A stretch of DNA of 64,000 bases. It comes from an uncultured Bacteroides sp. (lineage in GTDB: Bacteria; Bacteroidota; Bacteroidia; Bacteroidales; Bacteroidaceae). The stretch spans positions 3,658,001 through 3,722,000 of the forward strand of contig NZ_OY781099.1 in the NCBI RefSeq assembly GCF_963676325.1, written 5' to 3'. Positions 7,262 to 16,399 of the stretch are shown here, piece after piece. The first letter of the stretch is position 1, and every line of letters begins with the position of its first letter. The notes beneath the pieces were generated by a model. It ran no database searches, was not told the DNA's origin, and was given only the letters and a program-made list of their open reading frames with translations. The position numbers and the translations under genes were made by a program.

Positions 7262-8397
7262 TTGCTTCCGTACATCTTTTCGTAGTATTTCTGGTAATCA
7301 CCACTGGTAACTTCTTCTACCCAGTTTTGATTTTCCAGATACCACTTTATTGTTTTTACAATACCAACTTCGAACTTTGTTTCCGGATACCAGCCAAGTT
7401 CTTTGTTTATCTTAGAAGGATCAATTGCATATCGTTGGTCATGACCAAGGCGGTCTTTCACAAAGGTAATCAATGATTCATTAATCCAGTCAACAGAGAT
7501 TTCACCTTTTTCATCATATTCCTTTTTCTTCAGCACTTCCTTGTAAGCAGGAGCCTCTGTCATCATCTGATGAATGGTAGAAATAGTCAGTTTCACAATC
7601 TCAATATTCTGCTTTTCATTGTGTCCGCCTACATTGTAAACTTCCCCAACTCTACCCTCACGAGCCACAAGATCAATTGCTTTGCAGTGATCTTCTACAT
7701 ACAACCAGTCGCGTACGTTCTTTCCGTCACCGTAAACCGGCAAGTGTTTACCTTCAAGGATATTTTTAATAATCAGCGGAATAAGTTTTTCAGGGAAATG
7801 GAAAGGACCGTAATTATTCGAACATCTGGTAATACTTACCGGCATTTTATATGTGTCAAAATAAGCCATCACAAACATATCGGCACTTGTCTTTGATGCA
7901 CTGTAAGGGCTATGAGGACAAAGAGGAGTTGTTTCGTGGAAATATCCTTCAGCTCCCAGGCTACCGTAAACTTCATCGGTAGAAACCTGATGAAAACGCA
8001 CACCTTCGCGCCATGTAGGATAACCTTGTTCGTCTTTACCTGTAACCCAGCTGCGACGAGCAGCATCCAGTAAGTTTTGCGTTCCAAGAATATTAGTCAT
8101 CAGAAACAGTTGTGGATTCTCAATACTTCTGTCTACATGACTTTCAGCAGCAAAGTTTACCACATAATCAAACTGATATTGCGCGAATAGCTTATCAGCC
8201 AGTTCACGATCACAAATATCTCCTTTCGCAAACTCGCAGCGAGTGTGATCAATATCTTCAGCAATAGTACCCAGATTTCCCGCATAGGTTAATAAGTCCA
8301 GTACTACAACCTTTATATCATTATGTTTTGCAAGAATATATTTCAGATAGTTAGCTCCGATAAATCCGGCAGCTCCTGTCACTAAATAAGTTTTCAT
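7258..8397 (-). CDS. rfbB: dTDP-glucose 4,6-dehydratase
   Basis: A 379-residue extended short-chain dehydrogenase that converts dTDP-glucose to dTDP-4-keto-6-deoxyglucose. The NAD-binding motif TGAAGFIGANY lies at residues 7-17. STDEVYGSLG holds the Thr/Asp/Glu of the dehydratase active site, and YSASKTSADM holds the Tyr-x3-Lys pair. The SRCSNNYGPFHFPEKLIP block (here TRCSNNYGPFHFPEKLIP) is diagnostic of RfbB/RmlB. It lies 7 bp after rfbA. Confidence 0.95.
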   Translation of the reverse strand: MKTYLVTGAAGFIGANYLKYILAKHNDIKVVVLDLLTYAGNLGTIAEDIDHTRCEFAKGDICDRELADKLFAQYQFDYVVNFAAESHVDRSIENPQLFLMTNILGTQNLLDAARRSWVTGKDEQGYPTWREGVRFHQVSTDEVYGSLGAEGYFHETTPLCPHSPYSASKTSADMFVMAYFDTYKMPVSITRCSNNYGPFHFPEKLIPLIIKNILEGKHLPVYGDGKNVRDWLYVEDHCKAIDLVAREGRVGEVYNVGGHNEKQNIEIVKLTISTIHQMMTEAPAYKEVLKKKEYDEKGEISVDWINESLITFVKDRLGHDQRYAIDPSKINKELGWYPETKFEVGIVKTIKWYLENQNWVEEVTSGDYQKYYEKMYGSK

Positions 8398-8404
8398 ATA
8401 TTTA

Positions 8405-9274
8405 TTATTTTATTTTCGACAATTCAAGCAAGTATTTACCATACTCTGTTTTTGCTAATTGCTTTCCTAAATTATTCAATTGTTCAGTAGAGATCCAACC
8501 ATTGCGCCAGGCAATCTCTTCAATGCAGCTTACATAAAAACCCTGACGATTCTGAATGGTTGCCACAAAGTTTGATGCTTCCAGCAAACTGTCACAATTA
8601 CCGGTATCGAGCCATGCAAATCCACGTCCGAATAATTCCACTTTCAAAGAACCTTCTTTAAGATACACCTTATTCAAATCTGTAATTTCATATTCTCCAC
8701 GGGCAGAAGGCTCCAATCTGGCAGCTTTTTCTGTAACAGTTGCATCAAAAAAGTAAAGACCAGGCACTGCATAATTACTCTTCGGATGTTCTGGTTTCTC
8801 TTCCAATGAGATAACATCACCATTTTCATCAAATTCTACCACGCCATAGGCACGAGGGTCTTTCACATAATAGCCAAAAACACAGGCCCCGCTTTGAATG
8901 CTTGCCGCACGTTTCAGCATGGCTGAGAAGTTCTGTCCGTAAAACATGTTATCGCCAAGAATTAAACATCCGGGTTCTCCGTCAAGAAATTCGGCACCTA
9001 AAACAAAAGCTTGCGCCAGTCCGTTAGGTTTTTCCTGTATTTTATATTGAAAGTTCATACCAAGGTCATCACCTGTACCCAATAAATCTTTAAACATGGG
9101 AAGATCCCGAGGAGTAGAGATAATCAAAACTTCCCGTATTCCGGCCAACATCAATGTTGACAGTGGATAATAAATCATCGGTTTATCATACACCGGCATG
9201 ATTTGTTTCGAAATAGCTTTGGATAGCGGATATAAACGAGTGGCGCTTCCTCCGGCAAGAATTATTCCTTTCAT
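8405..9274 (-). CDS. rfbA: Glucose-1-phosphate thymidylyltransferase
   Basis: A 289-residue nucleotidyltransferase of the usual RmlA length. It makes dTDP-glucose from dTTP and glucose 1-phosphate. The N-terminal GGSATRLYPLSKAISKQ is the nucleotide-binding signature, and EKPEHPKSNYAVPGLYF and RGFAWLDTGN hold substrate residues. First gene of a four-gene operon (rfbA, rfbB, aminotransferase, acetyltransferase). It has one of the best promoters of the window just upstream. rfbC and rfbD (for dTDP-rhamnose) are absent here, so the operon is dedicated to an amino sugar or shares its precursor with other loci. Confidence 0.95.
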   Translation of the reverse strand: MKGIILAGGSATRLYPLSKAISKQIMPVYDKPMIYYPLSTLMLAGIREVLIISTPRDLPMFKDLLGTGDDLGMNFQYKIQEKPNGLAQAFVLGAEFLDGEPGCLILGDNMFYGQNFSAMLKRAASIQSGACVFGYYVKDPRAYGVVEFDENGDVISLEEKPEHPKSNYAVPGLYFFDATVTEKAARLEPSARGEYEITDLNKVYLKEGSLKVELFGRGFAWLDTGNCDSLLEASNFVATIQNRQGFYVSCIEEIAWRNGWISTEQLNNLGKQLAKTEYGKYLLELSKIK

Positions 9275-9299
9275 AGATTGTTATTTTTGTTACAAAATG

Positions 9300-9330
9300 C
9301 AAATTACGGAAAGTTTTTTGACATAGCAAA
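9300..9330 (-). promoter_or_regulatory. Promoter of the rfbA operon
   Basis: On the minus strand TTTG (9330-9327) is followed after 20 bp by TAATTTG (9306-9300), which is one base short of the -7 consensus. It lies 25 bp before the rfbA start. Confidence 0.6.
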
Positions 9331-9452
9331 ATAAATAAAAGGAAGATAAAGCTGATTCTATGAAATTCTTCTGTATTATAACAAATAGCAAAGTTCTATA
9401 ATACAATGCAATGAATTATTTAAATCAGGTTTATTTTAAATGAAACAAATAA

Positions 9453-9944
9453 TTATCCGGCAAGTTCAATTACTTCCAGATCTTTAAACTCCCCATTATC
9501 TATAACAAAACGGACCATAGTGCGTACTTTATGAAACCCATAAATACCTGCTGCTCCCGGATTAATATGAAGCATACCAAGGGTTTTGTCATACTTTACT
9601 TTAAGTATATGAGAATGTCCACTGATAAACAACTTTGGAGGATGAACCAGAATGCTTCCCCGGATAGAAGGATCATAATTTCCAGGATAACCGCCAATAT
9701 GCTTCATCAGGACTTCAGTCCCTTCTATGTTAAAACGGTTTATCTGAGGATACATTTTACGAATATCCTGTCCATCAATATTTCCATATACAGCCCGAAG
9801 GGGACGGAAAGCCGCCAATTTCTCTGCTACTTCCACAGATCCTATATCACCAACGTGCCAGATTTCATCACAATTTTCAAAATATTTCAAGTACTTCTCA
9901 TCCCAATATCCGTGTGTATCTGACAACAATCCAATTCTTACCAT
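9453..9944 (-). CDS. YfcE-type metallophosphodiesterase
   Basis: A 163-residue protein from the ATG at 9944 (MVRIGLLSDTHG). Longer in-frame starts reach 10016, but they would overlap the ppk start and lie upstream of the -7 box at 9965. Metal-binding motifs: SDTHG (about 8-12), GDIGS, GNIDGQD, and SGHSH near residue 113, followed by NPGAAG. The family (MJ0936/YfcE) hydrolyses phosphodiesters in the cytoplasm; the physiological substrate is unknown. It is divergent from ppk. Confidence 0.9.
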   Translation of the reverse strand: MVRIGLLSDTHGYWDEKYLKYFENCDEIWHVGDIGSVEVAEKLAAFRPLRAVYGNIDGQDIRKMYPQINRFNIEGTEVLMKHIGGYPGNYDPSIRGSILVHPPKLFISGHSHILKVKYDKTLGMLHINPGAAGIYGFHKVRTMVRFVIDNGEFKDLEVIELAG

Positions 9945-9964
9945 TTTTTTTCGCTTTATATCTG

Positions 9965-9972
9965 CAAATATA
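9965..9972 (-). promoter_or_regulatory. Promoter -7 box of the YfcE-type gene
   Basis: On the minus strand TATATTTG is an exact TAnnTTTG match 20 bp before the ATG at 9944. It lies within the 54-bp divergent gap shared with ppk. The plus strand there offers only the weaker TATATTTA. Confidence 0.6.
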
Positions 9973-9998
9973 TTATATTTACGGCAAAATTGGTGCTC

Positions 9999-12074
9999 AT
10001 GGAACATCTTTATCAATATTTTAAGCGAGATATCAGTTGGCTATCGTTTAATTATCGTGTCCTTTTGGAGGCCGACGATGATAGTCTTCCGCTCTATGAG
10101 CGCATCAATTTTATTGCTATTTATTCTTCGAATCTGGAGGAATTCTATAAAATACGTGTAGCTGATCACAAAGCAAATGTTTCCGGTGCTCGTACAGACG
10201 AGGAATCTATACAGGCTTCTCAACAGATACTGGAAGATATCAATAAAGAAGTCAATAGACAGTTGGAAGAAAGAGTACGTATTTATCAGCAGAAAATTCT
10301 TCCCGCACTGCGACAAAATAATGTTATTTTCTATCAAAGTAAGGATGTAGAGCCTTTTCATCAGGAGTTTATCCGCAACTTCTTTAACGAAGAAGTTTTC
10401 CCTTTCTTGCAGCCCGTACTGATTTCCAAAGGTGAAATTGTTTCTTTCCTGCGAGATAACAGGTTATATCTTGCCGTTCGGTTATATAAACTAAACACCA
10501 AAGTTGATGATCCTTTACACGAACAGTATTTTGTACTAAAGATGCCTTATAGCAAGGTATCCCGTTTTATTGAGTTACCTCAACACGAAGGGAATTACTA
10601 CCTGATGTATATTGAAGATATCATTAAAGCAAATATTGGATCTATTTTTCCAGGTTATGAAGTGGATAGTTGTTTTTGTGTCAAGATTTCACGTGACGCC
10701 GATATTCTTATTGATGATACAACTAGCGGAAACATTGTGGAACAAGTAAAAAAGAAAGTAAAAAAGCGCAAAATTGGAGCTGTGTGTCGTTTCGTTTATG
10801 ACCGCCTTATGCCCAATGACTTTCTGGATTTCCTGATAGATGCCTTTCATATTAACAGAAATGAATTAGTACTGGGAGACAGCCATTTAAATCTGGAAGA
10901 TTTAATTAAACTACCCAATCCCAATAAACTTCTCAGAATTAATGAGAAGCCTCAACCAATGAGATTAAATTACCTGAACAAACATTCCTCTATTTTTCAG
11001 TATGTGAAGAAAAAGGACTTGCTGGTTCACTTTCCATATCATTCCTTTGAGCATTTTATTCATTTCCTCTACGAAGCAACGCATGATCCAATGACTACAG
11101 AGATTATGGTTACCCAATACAGAGTAGCGGAAAACTCGGCAGTTATTAACACGCTTATCAGTGCTGCCCAAAATGGGAAAAAGGTAACTGTCTTTGTGGA
11201 ACTAAAGGCTCGTTTTGATGAAGAGAATAATCTTGAAACGGCAGAAATGATGCAGGATGCCGGTATTAATATTATCTACAGCATTCCTGGACTAAAGGTA
11301 CATGCCAAAGTGGCTCTGATCCTTAGGCAGGGTGAAAAGAATATATGCAGTTATGCTTATGTGAGTACCGGTAACTTTAATGAGAAAACGGCAAAAGTTT
11401 ACTCTGATATTGGTCTGTTTACTTCAAACAGTGAAATAATTGAAGATTTGCATACCCTGTTTCTTGTCCTTGAAAAGAAAATAGAGCAGCCTCAGTTCAA
11501 ACACTTACTGGTTGCGCGGTTTAATTTGATTCCGGAACTCACCAAACTTATCAACCACGAAATTGAACTGGCTGAACAGGGTAAAGGAGGAAAGATCATT
11601 CTTAAGATGAATGCTTTGCAAGATCAGATTATGATTGATGAACTTTATCGGGCTTCTGAAAAAGGAGTAGAAATTGAGCTGATTGTGCGCGGCATCTGTT
11701 GCCTGATTCCGGGTCAGCCATACAGCAAGAATATCCGCATTACACGTATCGTAGACAGTTTTCTTGAGCATGCCCGTATATGGTATTTCAATAACGGCGG
11801 GAATCCAAAAGTATTTATTGGTTCTCCCGACTGGATGCGCCGCAATCTTTATCACCGGATAGAAGCTGTAACACCAATTCTAAATGAGAATCTTAAACAA
11901 GAAATTATTGAAATTCTTAATATTCAGCTGAAAGACAATCAGAAAGCCTGCTTTGTTGATTCGAAATTACGAAATTGCTTTAAGTATAACCCTGCAGAAC
12001 CACCAATTAGAGCACAATATGCAATCTACAATTTTTTGAAAGACAAAAATTCACTACCTTTGCGATCAAATTAG
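9999..12074 (+). CDS. ppk: Polyphosphate kinase 1
   Basis: A 691-residue PPK1 that reversibly transfers the terminal phosphate of ATP to polyphosphate. The start is the ATG at 9999; TTG and GTG codons just before it are less likely. N-terminal domain with RDISWLSFNYRVL and NLEEFYKIR, then head and two catalytic domains. The autophosphorylated His is His435 (GLKVHAKVAL) and the second conserved His is His591 (FLEHARIWYF), matching His435 and His592 of the E. coli enzyme. STGNFNEKTAKVYSD is also present. The ABC-F gene starts 11 bp downstream and may be co-transcribed. Confidence 0.95.
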   Translation: MEHLYQYFKRDISWLSFNYRVLLEADDDSLPLYERINFIAIYSSNLEEFYKIRVADHKANVSGARTDEESIQASQQILEDINKEVNRQLEERVRIYQQKILPALRQNNVIFYQSKDVEPFHQEFIRNFFNEEVFPFLQPVLISKGEIVSFLRDNRLYLAVRLYKLNTKVDDPLHEQYFVLKMPYSKVSRFIELPQHEGNYYLMYIEDIIKANIGSIFPGYEVDSCFCVKISRDADILIDDTTSGNIVEQVKKKVKKRKIGAVCRFVYDRLMPNDFLDFLIDAFHINRNELVLGDSHLNLEDLIKLPNPNKLLRINEKPQPMRLNYLNKHSSIFQYVKKKDLLVHFPYHSFEHFIHFLYEATHDPMTTEIMVTQYRVAENSAVINTLISAAQNGKKVTVFVELKARFDEENNLETAEMMQDAGINIIYSIPGLKVHAKVALILRQGEKNICSYAYVSTGNFNEKTAKVYSDIGLFTSNSEIIEDLHTLFLVLEKKIEQPQFKHLLVARFNLIPELTKLINHEIELAEQGKGGKIILKMNALQDQIMIDELYRASEKGVEIELIVRGICCLIPGQPYSKNIRITRIVDSFLEHARIWYFNNGGNPKVFIGSPDWMRRNLYHRIEAVTPILNENLKQEIIEILNIQLKDNQKACFVDSKLRNCFKYNPAEPPIRAQYAIYNFLKDKNSLPLRSN

Positions 12075-12085
12075 CAAAAACAAGA

Positions 12086-13723
12086 ATGATTTCAGTAGAC
12101 GGATTAACAGTGGAGTTCGGGGGAACTACCCTTTTCAGTGATATTTCTTTTGTGATTAATGAAAAAGACCGTATTGCCTTAATGGGTAAAAACGGTGCGG
12201 GAAAGAGTACCTTATTAAAGATTCTTGCCGGCGTACGTCAACCCTCCCGAGGAAAGATATCAGTACCGAAAGAAAGTATGATTGCTTACCTGCCTCAGCA
12301 CCTGATGACAGAAGACGGACGGACTGTTTTTGAAGAAACGTCTCAGGCTTTTGCTCATATTCATGAGATGGAAACTGAAATTGAGCGTCTCAACAAGGAA
12401 CTGGAGACAAGAACAGACTATGAGAGTGACAGTTACATGGAACTCATTGAAAATGTATCTGCTTTAAGCGATAAGTTCTACTCCATTGACGCAACTAATT
12501 ACGAAGCTGATATAGATAAAACACTTTTAGGATTAGGATTCGCACGCGAAGACTTCAACCGTCAGACAAGCGATTTCAGCGGTGGATGGAGAATGCGTAT
12601 TGAGCTGGCCAAACTCTTACTGCAGAACCCTGATGTTCTGTTACTGGATGAGCCTACCAACCACCTTGATATTGAATCTATTCAATGGTTGGAAGATTTT
12701 CTTATTACCAGCGCTAAAGCGGTAATCCTGATTAGTCACGACCGTAAATTTGTGGATAATATAACCACTCGCACCATTGAATTAACTATGGGACAAATTT
12801 ACGATTATAAAGTAAACTACTCCAAATACCTTCAGCTCCGTCTGGAAAGACGCGAGCAACAACAAAAAGCGTTTGATAATCAACAAAAGATGATTGCCGA
12901 TACACAGGAATTCATCGACCGCTTTAAAGGCACTTATTCAAAAACCACACAAGTGCAGAGCCGTGTGAAAATGCTGGAAAAGCTGGAGATACTGGAAGTG
13001 GACGATGAAGACACCTCTGCTCTCCGATTAAAGTTTCCTCCTTCTCCCCGCTCAGGCAACTATCCGGTAACCATGGATGGCGTGGGTAAAACCTATGGTG
13101 ATAAGCTGATATTCAGCAATGCCAGCCTCACTATCGAGCGTGGAGATAAAGTGGCTTTTGTTGGAAAGAACGGTGAAGGTAAGTCTACTTTAGTGAAATG
13201 TATCATGAAAGAGATTGAGCATACAGGGACTCTTACTCTGGGGCACAACGTACAAATAGGTTATTTCGCTCAAAACCAGGCTTCACTATTAGATGGGGAA
13301 CTAACCATTTTTCAAACCATTGATGATGTAGCTGTGGGAGAAATCCGTAATAAGATACGTGATATTTTAGGAGCTTTCATGTTTGGTGGTGAAGAATCCA
13401 CTAAAAAAGTAAAGGTATTATCGGGAGGAGAGCGTACCCGTCTGGCAATGATTAAACTATTGCTGGAACCGGTGAATCTTCTTATTCTCGATGAGCCTAC
13501 GAACCACCTCGACCTGAAAACAAAAGATATTCTGAAGTCGGCTTTAAAAGATTTCGACGGAACACTGATCGTAGTATCTCACGACCGTGACTTCCTGGAT
13601 GGATTAGCTACCAAGGTTTACGAGTTCGGCAACAAGAAAGTAAACGAACATCTTTGCGGTATTTATGAATTCCTTGAAAAGAAAAAGATGGATTCATTGA
13701 ATGAGCTGGAACGTAATAAATAA
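12086..13723 (+). CDS. ABC-F family ATPase (ribosome-associated type)
   Basis: A 545-residue protein with two ABC domains and no membrane segments. Walker A motifs are GKNGAGKST (34-42) and GKNGEGKST (about 360), and both have LDEPTNHLD Walker B motifs. Signatures are SGGWRMRIELA and SGGERTRLAM. The linker between the domains is charged and helical (LERREQQQKAFDNQQKM). Such proteins act at the ribosomal E site in translation control (EttA/Uup/YbiT group) or in antibiotic resistance. Nothing here points to resistance, and a housekeeping translation factor is more likely. Confidence 0.9.
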   Translation: MISVDGLTVEFGGTTLFSDISFVINEKDRIALMGKNGAGKSTLLKILAGVRQPSRGKISVPKESMIAYLPQHLMTEDGRTVFEETSQAFAHIHEMETEIERLNKELETRTDYESDSYMELIENVSALSDKFYSIDATNYEADIDKTLLGLGFAREDFNRQTSDFSGGWRMRIELAKLLLQNPDVLLLDEPTNHLDIESIQWLEDFLITSAKAVILISHDRKFVDNITTRTIELTMGQIYDYKVNYSKYLQLRLERREQQQKAFDNQQKMIADTQEFIDRFKGTYSKTTQVQSRVKMLEKLEILEVDDEDTSALRLKFPPSPRSGNYPVTMDGVGKTYGDKLIFSNASLTIERGDKVAFVGKNGEGKSTLVKCIMKEIEHTGTLTLGHNVQIGYFAQNQASLLDGELTIFQTIDDVAVGEIRNKIRDILGAFMFGGEESTKKVKVLSGGERTRLAMIKLLLEPVNLLILDEPTNHLDLKTKDILKSALKDFDGTLIVVSHDRDFLDGLATKVYEFGNKKVNEHLCGIYEFLEKKKMDSLNELERNK

Positions 13724-13774
13724 CATCCAAAACAGAAGATTGGATTGATATTGATAAACCAAATATAAAGGAAT

Positions 13775-14185
13775 ATGGTTGCTCAAACAGAATTCTCACT
13801 AAGAGCTAAGCAAAGAGGCTTTCACCTGATTACTCAGGAGATTCTAAGGAACTTGCCGGAACTGCCAAAGACCGGCTTGCTCCATCTGTTCATAAAACAT
13901 AGTTCTGCCGCACTGAGCATTAATGAAAATGCCGACCCTGATGTGCGCACAGACATGGAATCTATCTTCAACCACCTGATTAAAGAACGCGAGTCCTATT
14001 ATGAACATGTTCTTGAGGGAGATGACGATATGCCGGCACATGCCAAGTCGGTTATTATAGGACCAAGCATTACAATACCAATAACAAACGGACATCTGAA
14101 CCTGGGAACCTGGCAAGGCATTTATCTTTGCGAGTTCCGCAATTATGGTGGAGAAAGAAAGATAGTAGCAACCGTAATAGGATAA
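13775..14185 (+). CDS. YjbQ family protein (UPF0047)
   Basis: A 136-residue protein, the usual length for the family. Conserved blocks are LHLFIKHSSAALSINENAD (about 30-48), DDMPAHAKS (about 83-91) and LGTWQGIYLCEFR (about 108-120). The His and Glu residues in these blocks form the presumed active site. The E. coli member has weak thiamine-phosphate synthase activity; the true role is unsettled. AAAGGAAT precedes the start. It lies 51 bp after the ABC-F gene on the same strand. Confidence 0.9.
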   Translation: MVAQTEFSLRAKQRGFHLITQEILRNLPELPKTGLLHLFIKHSSAALSINENADPDVRTDMESIFNHLIKERESYYEHVLEGDDDMPAHAKSVIIGPSITIPITNGHLNLGTWQGIYLCEFRNYGGERKIVATVIG

Positions 14186-14408
14186 ATTGTCTGCCTTGGA
14201 AAATCCATTGGTGAATACTTTCCATTTATTGGAGTATGCTTTTGCATTTATTGGTGAATGGCCAAAAATTATTGGTGAATAAAACCGCTCAAACTCCCGC
14301 CTGCCTTTTTTGGAAGCAGGCGGGAGTTTGCTCAACATCCGGTTACGTTTCAAAAAAAGCAGGCGGGATGTTTTTTGACCTCTGTTTTTTGCAAACTATA
14401 CAGAAAAA
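14186..14408. repeat. Intergenic repeats with a strong 15-bp hairpin
   Basis: Three copies of ATTGGTGAAT and one diverged copy lie at about 14208-14281. A perfect 15-bp stem follows (CAAACTCCCGCCTGC 14290-14304, reverse complement 14316-14330) with an 11-nt loop. A second GCAGGCGGGA, at about 14360-14369, could pair with the same left arm, and AACATCC/GGATGTT forms another nested pair. The first hairpin may end yjbQ transcription, but the T-run lies in its loop. The GC-rich stems stand out in this AT-rich sequence. The insertion sequence begins at 14409. Confidence 0.6.
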
Positions 14409-16384
14409 GGTTCTTCGTCACTTTAGGTGCAAGCTATTCAGATAAAAGTCTTTATTCATAGGCATTTCAAATGTTTTTCTATCTTGAATATTATGCCCCG
14501 TTATCTAAAGTCATGATATTGTCAAAAGTCGTGATAAAGGGAAGTTCTATTGAAATTTCTAACAACCTCTATAATTAAACCATCTAAAGATTTGTATCTA
14601 TCTGATTATCAGAGAATGAAGTGTTTAAAAAGTTGTAGATATGCTTGAAAATCAGTATCTTTAAGCTGACCAAAGCATCAAGACTCCAATGAATCAAAGC
14701 ATATCTACAGTTGGTAAAGTTACTACAAATAAGCCTATTTACGTCAATGTTAACAAAAAGAAATCAACTATTTCTTTTAAACTTCATATTCCTCATTATC
14801 GCCAGGATAGAGTCTCTATAAGCGGGAAATCGTACACTGTAGAATTGTCCCGTACCTCTAATGATAGCCGCTGCCCGGCCTGTGGTTGTTTGAGTCAAAG
14901 TTTACATGGGTACTATATGCGCCAACTTCAGGGTTTAGAGATCTTTAATCATCCCCTGACTCTACGGGTCAAAACCCGCAAATTTCGTTGCCGAAATGAG
15001 CATTGTCTCCGCAAGGTCTTTAGTGAGGACCATTCCTGCCTGGCTTCTCCCTATGGCCGCAACACTCTGGAGGTAGAGGAACGTATCCGTGAAGTATCTC
15101 TAAAAGTCACATCCCGTACTGCCAGTGAGCTTTTACACGGGCAGAACATCTTCTGCAGTCAATCTGCCTGTCTACGGAGTGCTCACAAGGAATTGCCCTC
15201 AAAAAGTAGTAATTCTCTACCTGTGGCTATAGGTATAGATGACTTTGCACAGAAGAAAGGGCATATATATGGGAGTGTTATTGTAGACCAGATGACCCAT
15301 CGTCCCATTGCGGTACTTCCTTGCCGGGAGGGGGATGAATTAGAGCAGTTCTTGCGAAATAATCCTCAGATACAATACATAACCCGAGACCGGGGGCGAA
15401 ACTTTGTTGAAGCTATTAATCGTATCCTACCCGGTGTTACCCAAATCTGTGACAGATTCCATTTGATAAAGAATCTGGTGGATGCTCTGACGGAAGAAAT
15501 AGCCTCATTATCGCGGCTAAGTGTACATAAGCAAACTTATTCTTATCCCTCCACGGAAGAATGCAGAACCAAAATCATGGAAGCTCTTTATGGCCTGGGG
15601 GATGCCAGACATCGACATAAACTGAACCTGTTTGTGCAAGCAGATAGCCTTATCAGAAAAGGAATGAGCATTTCAGAAACAGCCCGCCAATTAGGAGTGC
15701 ATTCACAGGTTATCTGGCGTTTGGTACGTCACCATACAGGCAAGGATTATATGTCTGCGCAGCAAAAGAGTATATTAAAACATGTCGATGAACTGGCTTT
15801 GGAAATCAGCCATGGATGTACGGATATAAAGAAATTGAAGAAGAAAATGGAAAGCAAAATGGATACGATTGCAATCTCGGCTGCCACGATAGGAATCAGA
15901 AACAAAATAAAGCAAGAGCTACGGGAAATCAGGAAATATAACAAAAATATAGCTGAAAGGAAAAACAAAAAACATGCATCAATAAGGAGTATACGGAGAT
16001 TTATATTGAAAGGGGAATCCGCCGTGCAAAGTCTTACTGCTTTATTGAAGAATCCATTAATAAAACAGGTCATAACATTAGGATTGAGATTCAGGGAAAT
16101 GATAAAAGGAAATCCCAAGCAATGGTCTCTGGAAAATTGGATAAAACAGGCTATGGAATGTGATTCAAAAGCCATGAAGACATTTGCTTGTGGAATAAAA
16201 GCAGACCAACAAGCGGTGCAAAATGCAATGGATATTTATTTGAACAACGGACTCTTGGAAGGAACTGTCAATAAAATAAAGGCCATCAAAAGGCAGATGT
16301 TTAATAGGGCAAGCTATAGACTACTTAATGTCAAACTCATTGCGTTTAAAACCTAATAGCTTGCACCTAAAGTGACGAAGAACC
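14409..16384 (+). mobile_element. ISL3-family insertion sequence, complete
   Basis: A 1976-bp element with inverted repeats matching perfectly over 30 bp (GGTTCTTCGTCACTTTAGGT at the left end, its complement at the right). It is flanked by an exact 8-bp duplication, CAGAAAAA, at 14401-14408 and 16385-16392, as expected for ISL3. One transposase gene is intact. It lies between the YjbQ gene and the SDR gene and interrupts no gene. The perfect duplication and intact frame suggest a recent insertion. The MITE at 66-230 has almost the same ends. Confidence 0.95.
14689..16356 (+). CDS. ISL3-family transposase
   Basis: A 555-residue transposase. The N-terminal zinc-binding region has CPACGC near residue 63 and CRNEHC near residue 102. 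A helix-turn-helix follows, then the DDE catalytic core: GIDDFAQKKG (first Asp), ICDRFHLIKN (second Asp) and LLEGTVNKIKAIKRQ (Glu) near the C-terminus. A long insertion with a second helix-turn-helix (SISETARQLGVHSQVIWRLV) lies between the second Asp and the Glu, as is usual in the family. A -7-like TATCTTTA lies at about 14656. No frameshift or stop is seen, so the enzyme is probably active. Confidence 0.95.
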   Translation: MNQSISTVGKVTTNKPIYVNVNKKKSTISFKLHIPHYRQDRVSISGKSYTVELSRTSNDSRCPACGCLSQSLHGYYMRQLQGLEIFNHPLTLRVKTRKFRCRNEHCLRKVFSEDHSCLASPYGRNTLEVEERIREVSLKVTSRTASELLHGQNIFCSQSACLRSAHKELPSKSSNSLPVAIGIDDFAQKKGHIYGSVIVDQMTHRPIAVLPCREGDELEQFLRNNPQIQYITRDRGRNFVEAINRILPGVTQICDRFHLIKNLVDALTEEIASLSRLSVHKQTYSYPSTEECRTKIMEALYGLGDARHRHKLNLFVQADSLIRKGMSISETARQLGVHSQVIWRLVRHHTGKDYMSAQQKSILKHVDELALEISHGCTDIKKLKKKMESKMDTIAISAATIGIRNKIKQELREIRKYNKNIAERKNKKHASIRSIRRFILKGESAVQSLTALLKNPLIKQVITLGLRFREMIKGNPKQWSLENWIKQAMECDSKAMKTFACGIKADQQAVQNAMDIYLNNGLLEGTVNKIKAIKRQMFNRASYRLLNVKLIAFKT

Positions 16385-16399
16385 CAGAAAAATAAAAAG

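Noticed and set aside
9372..9405. TGTATTATA/TATAATACA inverted repeat as a terminator
   Set aside because: The stem is only 9 bp of A-T pairs with a 16-nt loop and no T-run; probably chance in AT-rich DNA.
12056..12062. TACCTTG as a promoter for the ABC-F gene
   Set aside because: One base short of the -7 consensus and the nearest TTTG is only 16 bp upstream; co-transcription with ppk is as likely.
13844..14353. 169-codon minus-strand reading frame
   Set aside because: It is antisense to the YjbQ gene and extends through the hairpin repeats; no start signal or family.
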